From positions 124,001 to 188,000 of the forward strand of contig CASGBA010000001.1 in NCBI GenBank assembly GCA_949299755.1: a stretch of DNA of 64,000 bases, in the 5' to 3' direction. The notes below the pieces were generated by a model. That model did no database searches. It was not told the origin of the DNA and worked only from the letters and a program-made list of their open reading frames with translations. Position 1 is the first letter of the stretch, and the number at the start of each line of letters is the position of its first letter. The translations under genes and the position numbers were made by a program. Shown one piece after another: positions 27,090 to 34,607 of this stretch. Source of the DNA: an uncultured Treponema sp. (GTDB lineage Bacteria; Spirochaetota; Spirochaetia; Treponematales; Treponemataceae).

Positions 27090-28520
27090 CTATCTGTGCC
27101 GCACAACCTCAAAGCGCATCAGTCCAGGGTTTTCGGCAGGATTTATTCCGCCTTTACGGCAGGCGATTTCTATCTGCTGCTCAACACTTGTCACGGAATC
27201 CAAATCAGGAAGAAGGAGACCCCGCCGGTTTCCTTTAAAACAAATGACACCGTATTTTTTCACATCAAGACATGAAGGGGAATCAATTAATTCAGGTTCA
27301 GACAAAACATCCACATTGTATACGATTTTATCCAATTCGATGCTTTCCACAGGATCAAATCTTGGATCGTTTGCAGAAGCGCTCACAGCGTTATTCATTA
27401 TTTCTTCCGCAATGGAATCCGTACACGGGGCCGTTGTTCCTATACACCCTCGCAAATCATCCTCTTTATGCAAGGACACAAAAACACCGGCCCTCCGTTC
27501 CATCATTTCCGGAGGAAGGCTTAGGACATCCCCGCCGGGCGAAACCGCGCGAATTTCTTTTCCCTTTTTTTCCAAGGAAGGTTTTTTGCCGTAAACGGCG
27601 TATGCTTCCACCGTCATCCGTGCAAGTTTTACATATGCATCTTCTTTTTTCCTGACTTTGTCCAATTCCATGCGTTTTTCTTTTTCGTGGCAATCAAGAA
27701 AATTACGGGAAGCGTCATCTCCAACAGGATAAAAAGAACATATACCGTATCCGACACCGAAGGTGCCCTCGTGGGAAAGTGCGGAAGACTTGACCGCTGT
27801 GCAATCAAAAACACCTGCCATCATGACAAAAGAACGGTGTCCGCATTCAGCCGCATTGTCACAAAAAGAAGGTGAAAAAGAAAAAAGCTTTCCGAAATCA
27901 CCTGTACCCATAACCTGCATTATTTTTTCATCATATTCGGGTCCGTCAGGATTAAAACCATAGGGTCCGTCCGGTTTTAATTTGTGGGATAAATCCCCGC
28001 TGGCTATATACACAGCGTTAATATCTTCTTCTTCAACAGCTTTTTTAATACACATGCCCAAACGGTAATGGTCGCTTAAAGGCAGACCGGAAAGCCCTAT
28101 CCTGACAAGTTTGTATTTTGTGTATTTTTTATTCACAAAATAAAGGGGAACCATAACACCGTGATCCAAACTTTTGTCTTTTTCGCCAAGAACACCGGCG
28201 GAGATTCCGGCTGCTTCCGCATACATACAAATCAAACGCACAAGGTCCGTATCATAATCCTGGCGGAATGAAACCTGGGGAGCGCCGAATCTTCCTAAAT
28301 CACCTTTACCTTCCAACCCCGGAGAAACATGGAAATAATCCGCATACATTACGGAATGAGGTGAAGAAATAATTATCGTATCAGGTTTTATTTTCGCAAT
28401 TTGGTCTGCAACTTCATTATAAGCAGAAAGAGTTTTTTTGATTTTATTTTCTTCACCCCTACCCACTTCATGTACGGCTAAAGGAGGATGAGGAACCATA
28501 AAAGCAGCTCGTATTCCCAT
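27090..28520 (-). CDS. MEMO1-like / AMMECR1 fusion protein (AmmeMemoRadiSam A+B)
   Basis: 476 residues in two domains. Residues 1-275 are a MEMO/extradiol-dioxygenase-class III-like domain, seen in MVPHPPLAVHEVGRG, IISSPHSVMYADYFHVS, DHGVMVPLYFV and IASGDLSHKLKPDGPYGF; the His residues could bind a metal. Residues 295-476 are an AMMECR1 domain with the hallmark DDLRGCIGTTAPC and ANDPRFDPV. Function of both domains is unknown in bacteria; human AMMECR1 and MEMO1 are separate proteins. GAGGCGG is upstream of the ATG at 28520. It is transcribed with amrS. No exported signal is present, so the system is cytosolic. Confidence 0.9.
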   Translation of the reverse strand: MGIRAAFMVPHPPLAVHEVGRGEENKIKKTLSAYNEVADQIAKIKPDTIIISSPHSVMYADYFHVSPGLEGKGDLGRFGAPQVSFRQDYDTDLVRLICMYAEAAGISAGVLGEKDKSLDHGVMVPLYFVNKKYTKYKLVRIGLSGLPLSDHYRLGMCIKKAVEEEDINAVYIASGDLSHKLKPDGPYGFNPDGPEYDEKIMQVMGTGDFGKLFSFSPSFCDNAAECGHRSFVMMAGVFDCTAVKSSALSHEGTFGVGYGICSFYPVGDDASRNFLDCHEKEKRMELDKVRKKEDAYVKLARMTVEAYAVYGKKPSLEKKGKEIRAVSPGGDVLSLPPEMMERRAGVFVSLHKEDDLRGCIGTTAPCTDSIAEEIMNNAVSASANDPRFDPVESIELDKIVYNVDVLSEPELIDSPSCLDVKKYGVICFKGNRRGLLLPDLDSVTSVEQQIEIACRKGGINPAENPGLMRFEVVRHR

Positions 28521-28596
28521 TTTTTCCGCCTCATTTTTTTATTTACCGTATTTTAATTCCTATTTGCGGTATTCTCAAGTAAAAAACGTGAAAAAA

Positions 28597-28621
28597 AACG
28601 TGCGGGAAAGAACCGCACGTT
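28597..28621 (-). terminator. Rho-independent terminator downstream of the DAACS transporter
   Basis: AACGTGCGG pairs perfectly with CCGCACGTT across a 7-base loop; on the minus strand the stem is followed by a T8-rich run. It isolates the transporter from the MEMO-AMMECR1 gene. Confidence 0.85.
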
Positions 28622-28671
28622 CAAGCATTTTTTTTGTTTCATAATTTTATGGATTGCCGAATAAAACCATA

Positions 28672-29907
28672 TCAAGCGCCTGCGCCTAAATCAATTTCCG
28701 GCGGTTGCTCGCTGATGCCATGTTTCTCAGCATATCCTGTAAGAATAAGGGTAAGGGCGCCGTCGCCGGTAACGTTACAGGCTGTTCCGAAAGAATCCTG
28801 GAGGGCAAAAATAGTAAGCATTAAAGCCGTACCTGCCTCATCAAAACCAAGAACGCTTATTATAAGACCGAGTGACGCAACGACTGTACCGCCGGGAACA
28901 CCGGGCGCACCGATTGCAAATACCGCAAGCAGGATGCAGAAAAGAATCATCGTGGACAATTCGGGGAAAGAACCGTAAAGGATTTTGGAAACAGCCATAA
29001 CAAAGAATGTTTCCGTTAAAACAGATCCGCAAAGATGAATATTAGCGAAAAGCGGAATACCGAAATTCGTCAGGTCGCGGCGCAGCGGCGGTTCTGATTT
29101 TTTGGCGCATTCAAGGGCAACGGAAAGAGTCGCGGCGGAAGACATTGTTCCGATGGCGGTGAGATATGCAGGCCCGTAATTTTTCAGGACGGCAAAAGGA
29201 TTTTTCTTTGAATAAGCGCCCGCTACTCCGTACAAAAGGGCAAGCCAAATATAATGTCCGATAATTACAATCACAATTATTGAAATAAACACAGGCAGCT
29301 GCTTTGCGATGGTTCCCTCATACGACAGGAGAGAAAAAGACGCAAAGATGTAAACAGGCAGCAACGGAATAACGAAATGCTCAACAATAGCGAGGACAAG
29401 TTTCTGGAATTCTTCCAGAATGTTGATAATCGCTTTTGTCTTTACCCATGCCGCGGTGAGACCAACAACAATCGAAAGAACCAAAGCCGACATAACAGAC
29501 ATGACGGCAGGTATATCCAGACGGAACAAAAGGGCGGGAAGTTCTTTCATTCCTTCAGTGCTGGAGCTGATATTCAGGAACGGAAGAATAACATATCCGG
29601 CAACCATCGAAGCAAATGCCGCCAGAACAGAAGAGACATAGGCAAGAATAAGCGCTACACCGAGCATCCTTGACGCACTGCCGCCAAGCCGGGTGATGGA
29701 AGGCGCGATAAAACCAATGATAATCAACGGCACACAGAAGTTAATGAATTGGGAAGCAATATACCTGAAAGTAACAAGAACATTCAAAATACCCCGTGAA
29801 ATCGAAGATACATCTGTAGAACTCAGAATCATTCCGATTACGATACCAAGAGCAACGCCGACAATAAGCCTGAACGGCAAGCTTTTGAAGATTTTTCCTG
29901 AACCCAT
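28672..29907 (-). CDS. Dicarboxylate/amino acid:cation symporter (DAACS family)
   Basis: 411 residues with eight or so membrane helices and two re-entrant loops, as in GltP/SstT. Family patches: FINFCVPLIIIGFIAPSITRLG, TAIGTMSSAATLSVALECAKK, GTACNVTGDGALTLILTGYAEKHG. AAGGAGG lies 6 bases ahead of ATG 29907. It uses Na+ or H+ to bring in an amino acid or dicarboxylate. The neighbour upstream is a cysteine-desulfidase-type enzyme, so serine or cysteine uptake is likely but not proven. A strong terminator follows. Confidence 0.9.
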   Translation of the reverse strand: MGSGKIFKSLPFRLIVGVALGIVIGMILSSTDVSSISRGILNVLVTFRYIASQFINFCVPLIIIGFIAPSITRLGGSASRMLGVALILAYVSSVLAAFASMVAGYVILPFLNISSSTEGMKELPALLFRLDIPAVMSVMSALVLSIVVGLTAAWVKTKAIINILEEFQKLVLAIVEHFVIPLLPVYIFASFSLLSYEGTIAKQLPVFISIIVIVIIGHYIWLALLYGVAGAYSKKNPFAVLKNYGPAYLTAIGTMSSAATLSVALECAKKSEPPLRRDLTNFGIPLFANIHLCGSVLTETFFVMAVSKILYGSFPELSTMILFCILLAVFAIGAPGVPGGTVVASLGLIISVLGFDEAGTALMLTIFALQDSFGTACNVTGDGALTLILTGYAEKHGISEQPPEIDLGAGA

Positions 29908-30035
29908 AATTCCTCCTTGGATTTTCAGGTTTAAACAAAAACGTAAACAGAGTATAAACCCGGTTTCGCATTACTATGCCGGACAGCTCCGGATTAAAAT
30001 AACATTCGGAACTGCAACATACAAACTGAAATTAT

Positions 30036-31340
30036 TCAACAACCCATATTGACATCAGCCTTTCCTGTCATAACATTAAGAATTTCCTTGTCGGTTGTTT
30101 TCATTCCAACCCTGCCGATATATCCCATGTTTTTTATGGTCTCTTCAACAGAATCTTCGATAAAACCTTCGCCGTCTTTGAACTGTTTGTTTTCAATCCC
30201 CATGTAGTGGGCCAAAAGAGCCGCATGAACGGAAGAAGCTATCTTTGCGGCGCAACTGGGTTTTGCACCGTCACAAACAATGCCTCCCACATTACCCAAA
30301 GTATTTATTATTGTTCTGGAAATATGTGGATACTGTCCGCCATACATATAAGTAATGGCAGCCCCGGCCCCGCAAGCCGCACTCACAGCCCCGCAAAAAG
30401 CGGAAAGGCTTCCGATAAAATATTTCAGATGAAGGGAAATCAAGTTACTTAAAACAAGGGCGCGGTATCTTTTTTCAGGAGAGACATCCCATTTTTCAGC
30501 AAATTCCAAAACAGGAAGGGAAACAGTTATACCCTGGTTACCGCTTCCGGAATTTATTACCACCGGCAGAATGCAGCCTCCCATCCTGGCATCGGAACCT
30601 GCCGCAGCCCTGGCACAAGCCCTTGTTTTCGGATCATTACCCCAAACGGAAAGCAAGGTCTTTCCGACTTGTGCACCCCATGGATTATCAATACCTTCCC
30701 TGGAAATCGATGAATTCATTTCAATTTGTCTGTCCAAGAGTTCCTTCACGTCTTCAATTTTAACTGTATCCGCGAATTCGATTATTCCTTTAACATTAAG
30801 CTTCGATTTATCGTAAAGGGGATCATCAGCGCCAGAACCGGGGGAAGCGGGCTTACACAAAAGAACTTCACCGTTTTTTTCGATGGAAGAAATATTAGTG
30901 TGGTTTTCCGTTATTGTGACGGAAGCATAATCATTGCCCTTTGAAACAAAAGCTTTAATATACAAATTGGGCACATCCTCCGCAAAAGAGTAAGAGCAGA
31001 ATCCAGACTTGACCAGCTCCTGGGTTTTTTCCCTGTCGCTGTCTGTCACTGTTTCAAGAACCTCAAGCTCCTTATCAGGATTTCCGCCCACAATTCCCAA
31101 GACGGCGGCAACTTCAATCCCCTTTTGTCCACCGGAAGCGGGAACAATAACACCTTTCACATTCTTTATAATATTTCCGCTGCATTCAATTTTAACCTTA
31201 TCCGGAAAAACACCGAGAACACCGGTCGCCTTTGAAGCTGCGTAGGCAATTGCTATAGGTTCCGTGCATCCGAGGGCCGGAACCAACTCATGATTCAAAA
31301 TAGTTATATAAGTATCATAAAGTTCCTTTGAAAAGGGCAT
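30036..31340 (-). CDS. cyuA: L-cysteine desulfidase / serine dehydratase-like (CyuA, UPF0597)
   Basis: 434 residues from the ATG at 31340 (GGAGG 5 bases upstream; the frame extends to 31373 without a better site). The N-terminus SKELYDTYITILNHELVPALGCTEPIAIAYAASKA is the UPF0597 hallmark, and CDGAKPSCAAKIAS and NSGSGNQGITVSLPVL near the C-terminus are the conserved Cys and Gly-rich segments that bind an iron-sulphur cluster in this family. CyuA converts cysteine to pyruvate, ammonia and sulphide in E. coli. Serine as substrate cannot be excluded. It lies 128 bases upstream of the DAACS transporter on the same strand, so a shared transcript is possible. Confidence 0.87.
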   Translation of the reverse strand: MPFSKELYDTYITILNHELVPALGCTEPIAIAYAASKATGVLGVFPDKVKIECSGNIIKNVKGVIVPASGGQKGIEVAAVLGIVGGNPDKELEVLETVTDSDREKTQELVKSGFCSYSFAEDVPNLYIKAFVSKGNDYASVTITENHTNISSIEKNGEVLLCKPASPGSGADDPLYDKSKLNVKGIIEFADTVKIEDVKELLDRQIEMNSSISREGIDNPWGAQVGKTLLSVWGNDPKTRACARAAAGSDARMGGCILPVVINSGSGNQGITVSLPVLEFAEKWDVSPEKRYRALVLSNLISLHLKYFIGSLSAFCGAVSAACGAGAAITYMYGGQYPHISRTIINTLGNVGGIVCDGAKPSCAAKIASSVHAALLAHYMGIENKQFKDGEGFIEDSVEETIKNMGYIGRVGMKTTDKEILNVMTGKADVNMGC

Positions 31341-31391
31341 ACAAACCTCCATCGGAAGGAATTCATCCGGCATAAATAAACAGACATATTA

Positions 31392-31422
31392 AAATAAAAC
31401 AGGAGATGGGACACATCTCCTG
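31392..31422 (-). terminator. Rho-independent terminator downstream of the pseudo-receiver gene
   Basis: CAGGAGATG pairs with CATCTCCTG over a 5-base loop (31400-31422), followed on the minus strand by TTTTATTTT. It lies between the gene ending at 31517 and the cyuA-type gene. Confidence 0.75.
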
Positions 31423-31516
31423 CAAAAACAGTTTTATACGGATTCACGGGAAAGTCAAGGAAAAGTTTCTATATATTATATACAATGAATATAAGCGAAT
31501 ACCAATGCGTAAAATA

Positions 31517-32239
31517 TCAGAAAATATTTTTCAGGGCTATCATGTAGCCCTGTGACGTTCCGTTTTTTTTCCTGCAAAACACAGCTGTTACAAAATCCGG
31601 CCGTTTTCCTTCTTTGAAGGGTATAATACATACATCCACTAAAAAGGAAAAAACCCCGTCTCCCAATCCGGAAATACACTCCGTTATTTTTTCCTTCAAA
31701 GGTTCAACGGAAGGAATTTCAGGAATTGAATCGCAAAAACTGAATCCGGAAAAATCAAGCTTCCATCTGAAAGCGTATTTTTTATTTTGAAATTCATCCC
31801 AAATATCCGCAGCCCCGGTAAGCCGTCGGACTTTTTCTTCCGCCAAAATAATTGATTTTTCCAGTTCATGCTTATAAATCAGCATATCTATGACAGCGGC
31901 CAGGGCTTCCGCATTGACAGGTTTAAACACAACTTCGCAGGAAGCCAGATTTTTCACGGCCGCAAGGGTTTCACGTTCATACGGGGAAAGGCAAAAAATA
32001 ACCGGACAACCAAATTCCTTTATGATTCTTTCAGCCGTCTTCCAGGACTTTCCGCCGGAAATTTCCCCGCCCATTAAAACCACGTCCGGTTTAAATCTTC
32101 CGGCAGCGGCAACAGCGGCATCAGCTTCTGACACAGAGGCCACCACATCATGACCAATATTAAGCATTATCCCCTGTAAATCCAAGGCAACAATGGGATC
32201 TCTTTCAACAATGAGAACGGCAAAACTTCTTTTTTCCAT
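31517..32239 (-). CDS. Receiver-like regulator without phospho-acceptor Asp
   Basis: 240 residues. Residues 5-120 fold like a CheY-type receiver (FAVLIVERDPIVALDLQGIML, KPDVVLMGGEI, VIFCLSPYE, VVFKPVNAEALAAVIDML). The site that should read D after LM is Gly57, so it cannot be phosphorylated the normal way; the acidic pair (Glu12/Asp14), Ser85 and Lys106 remain. A helical linker is followed by a C-terminal part (FRWKLDFSGFSFCDSIPEI...FSFLVDVCIIPFKEGKRPDF) that may be PAS-like, since KEGKRPDFVTAVFCRK resembles a PAS core strand. No DNA-binding or enzymatic domain is visible. The ATG has no strong Shine-Dalgarno sequence. Confidence 0.75.
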   Translation of the reverse strand: MEKRSFAVLIVERDPIVALDLQGIMLNIGHDVVASVSEADAAVAAAGRFKPDVVLMGGEISGGKSWKTAERIIKEFGCPVIFCLSPYERETLAAVKNLASCEVVFKPVNAEALAAVIDMLIYKHELEKSIILAEEKVRRLTGAADIWDEFQNKKYAFRWKLDFSGFSFCDSIPEIPSVEPLKEKITECISGLGDGVFSFLVDVCIIPFKEGKRPDFVTAVFCRKKNGTSQGYMIALKNIF

Positions 32240-32380
32240 AAAATATTCCGGCAGCCTCTTTTATAAAAACACAAGCGGAAACAAAACTACCTCCGAGCCA
32301 TTAAAAATGGACGTATGGAAAATCCTGAATATGAAACATAAAGCGGTTAAGCAAATGAAAACACAGAAAAATTATTTTAG

Positions 32381-32454
32381 TCGGGCAACCCGGATTTGAA
32401 CCGGGGACCCCAAGTCCCCCAGACTTGTACGCTAACCACCTGCGCTATTGCCCG
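32381..32454 (-). tRNA. tRNA-Pro (anticodon GGG)
   Basis: The acceptor stem CGGGCAA/TTGCCCG pairs perfectly. The D arm, an anticodon stem CAAGT/ACTTG with loop CTGGGGG, and the T arm CCCGG-TTCAAAT-CCGGG are all canonical. The anticodon GGG reads CCC and CCU proline codons. CCA is not encoded: after the discriminator A the sequence is CT. It lies between the lipoprotein gene and the pseudo-receiver gene. Confidence 0.96.
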
Positions 32455-32508
32455 GCTAAAATAACTCATCTAACAATGTATGAATGATACCAAAAAGCGC
32501 AGGTAAAG

Positions 32509-34242
32509 TCAACGTATGTCGAAATAAAACCTGCGGATATACCTTATACGTCTGTCCGCAGCCTGCCACCACCTGCTGTAAGGATACATACTTGTCAACG
32601 TTTCGTAGGCAGTAAGCGCCCGGCGTATATTCCGCCGGGGACCTTCCATTTCATAAGCTTGCCCCTGCAAATACAAAGCTTCATCCGCATCAACAGACGA
32701 AGAGGCGAAGAATTTATCCAGGGCATCCAGGGCACCGGCCGCATCACCGGCATCCAGCATATCCTTTATGTCTGCCAGACCGGGCGCCGGGAAATTTTCA
32801 GTGCCGGCAAGTCCCGCAATTTCTTCCCCTGGATTCCCATTACTTCCAGCACCATCAACATTCTCTGTAATCGAGGTTTCAGTGGAATCGGCACTGTTTT
32901 CCCGGTTCCTATCTTCTTCACCCGGGGAAACCAGGGTTATGACAGAAGGCTCCTGGAACACGGTGGAAGAACCTGTTTCTTCCGGAGTTTCTGCCGGCAC
33001 AGCTGTTTCAGGGACGGAAACATCTCCTCTTTCCGGTGTAATAAAATCTTCCCCAGGCTTATCCAGAGTCTCGGAGGATTCAGCTGGCAGGCTTTCTTTC
33101 ATATCGCCGGGAGAAATTATTTCACCGGCGGATTCCTTCCCGGAAGAATCTTCAGCGGATGGAAGGGATTCTTCCTCCTCAGGCGTGTTCTCTTCATCCC
33201 GGTCACCGGGGAAAACCGCTTCCATAGGCAAACCGGAATAATCGGGAGCATGGACAACATTATTTACATCTTTTCCCCCAGTTTCGGGAAGCACTGTAAC
33301 GGCAAGGGCATCCTCCACATATCCCCCGGTTAAAACATCAAAACGGGAAAAGTCCAGGATGTAAGAGCCCTCGTTGAAAGTCCTGAATAAAAACACAGTG
33401 TCCCTGTCGTCCATCCGCCGGGAATCAAAGGAGATGCCATTGGGATTTTCCCTTGCCCCCAGGAAAACCCATCCACGCCCCGGATACCATACCTCAAGGG
33501 TTTGCCCCCGGTTAAGCGAAACGGAGCGGGAAGGCTCCGGAGGAAGCTTTTCTTCAACGGCGGCCTCCTCCTCCCCGTCAGCCGGGGTTTCTTCCTGTTC
33601 CCCGTCCGGAAGGCTGTCTTCGGACTGTTCCCCGGTACCGGCTGCATCCTTTTGCGGCTGGGTGGCGGTGTTTTCCTCGGTTTCATCCTGAAGACCGGGA
33701 GACACCGGTTCTACGGTTTCCGGCTCAGCAGCCTCCGGCTCCACGGCCGCTGTCGTTGTTGCGGTTTCAGGATCTGATTCTGTTTCCGTTTCCGTTTCCG
33801 TTTCCATCTCCGGTTCGGAGCCTTCCCCGGAAGGGATAACAATCATTTCAGGCTCGTCCCTCACATCCGGGGACTCCACCACGGGAAGAGAATCCAGGGG
33901 GCCGGAAACTTCCCCGGCAGGCTCTTCCGTGCCGGAGGAAGGAAGCACTCCCTCTTCTTCCACAGGGCTTTCTTCCACAGGGTTTTCTACCGCCGGAATT
34001 TCTTCCGGGAGAGCGGCTCCAGCTTCCTGAATGGAATCCTCCGGGTTTTCTCCGGCTTCGGGAACACCGCCGGAAACCGGCTCCTGCCCTTCCCCTGCAA
34101 TGCCGGCATCTTCCTCCAGGGGAACAACCTCATCAGGCACTGTCTCCTTGGAGGAAGCGCAGGAAGTAAAACAGATAAAACATGGAATCAAAAGAATGAA
34201 AATTACATAATAAAAAACTTCACGCAAAAGTTTTGTTTTCAC
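32509..34242 (-). CDS. Acidic repeat-rich lipoprotein with TPR-like end
   Basis: 577 residues. Signal sequence ends CFICFTSCASSKE (lipobox Cys near residue 28). About half of the protein is low-complexity and rich in Glu, Pro, Ser and Thr, including a (Glu-Thr)n run. In the middle is a compact segment (SRSVSLNRGQTLEVWYPGRG...YILDFSRFDVLTGGYVEDALAVTVLPE) that may be a beta-sandwich. The final 90 residues are TPR-like (SSVDADEALYLQGQAYEMEGPRRNIRRALTAYETLTSMYPYSRWWQ). GTG start overlaps the upstream gene by 4 bases with GGAGA before it. Probably an envelope protein; function unknown. Confidence 0.8.
   Translation of the reverse strand: MKTKLLREVFYYVIFILLIPCFICFTSCASSKETVPDEVVPLEEDAGIAGEGQEPVSGGVPEAGENPEDSIQEAGAALPEEIPAVENPVEESPVEEEGVLPSSGTEEPAGEVSGPLDSLPVVESPDVRDEPEMIVIPSGEGSEPEMETETETETESDPETATTTAAVEPEAAEPETVEPVSPGLQDETEENTATQPQKDAAGTGEQSEDSLPDGEQEETPADGEEEAAVEEKLPPEPSRSVSLNRGQTLEVWYPGRGWVFLGARENPNGISFDSRRMDDRDTVFLFRTFNEGSYILDFSRFDVLTGGYVEDALAVTVLPETGGKDVNNVVHAPDYSGLPMEAVFPGDRDEENTPEEEESLPSAEDSSGKESAGEIISPGDMKESLPAESSETLDKPGEDFITPERGDVSVPETAVPAETPEETGSSTVFQEPSVITLVSPGEEDRNRENSADSTETSITENVDGAGSNGNPGEEIAGLAGTENFPAPGLADIKDMLDAGDAAGALDALDKFFASSSVDADEALYLQGQAYEMEGPRRNIRRALTAYETLTSMYPYSRWWQAADRRIRYIRRFYFDIR
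33782..33805. repeat. Hexanucleotide tandem repeat, four copies of GTTTCC
   Basis: Perfect 6-base units inside the acidic lipoprotein gene. Copy-number change stays in frame and adds or removes Glu-Thr pairs, so it would vary surface charge, not switch the gene off. Confidence 0.8.
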
Positions 34243-34607
34243 GGAACAGTCTCCAAAAGATTTTCAACAGCATTATCCCCCATGGAACGGAGTCCGTCCA
34301 AATCATCCTCAGACGGAAGAATGTACCACCCGGTCACTTCTTCTTCCGTCCACTTCAAACCGGATTCCCTTGAAAGCTGCACCCCGGGAATTTGCAGTGG
34401 TTCCGGAGGCAGGAAAAATTCCTCCGGGGGAATAACCATGGATTTCAGCCGGGCGGCTTCTTCCTGCCGGCGCTTTTCAGCATTTCTGGCGGAGGTTATG
34501 GAAATAATCAGGACAAATATAAGAAGGATCAAAACACCGGAAACAGCCAGAACCAGTGTTTTTAAATGAGATTGAATAAAAGCGGAAACCTGCTCCTTGT
34601 CAATCAC
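34239..34607 (-). CDS. Single-span membrane protein downstream of smc
   Basis: 122 residues from a GTG at 34607. GGAGG lies exactly 9 bases upstream and the codon overlaps the smc stop by 8 bases, which is why I prefer this start to longer ones that would run 137 bases or more back inside smc. One membrane helix (TLVLAVSGVLILLIFVLIISI) is followed by a charged coil and a C-terminal domain with a possible proline-rich stretch (EFFLPPEPLQIPGVQL). No family recognised. It is translationally coupled to smc upstream and to the lipoprotein downstream, so all three are probably coexpressed. Confidence 0.7.
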   Translation of the reverse strand: MIDKEQVSAFIQSHLKTLVLAVSGVLILLIFVLIISITSARNAEKRRQEEAARLKSMVIPPEEFFLPPEPLQIPGVQLSRESGLKWTEEEVTGWYILPSEDDLDGLRSMGDNAVENLLETVP

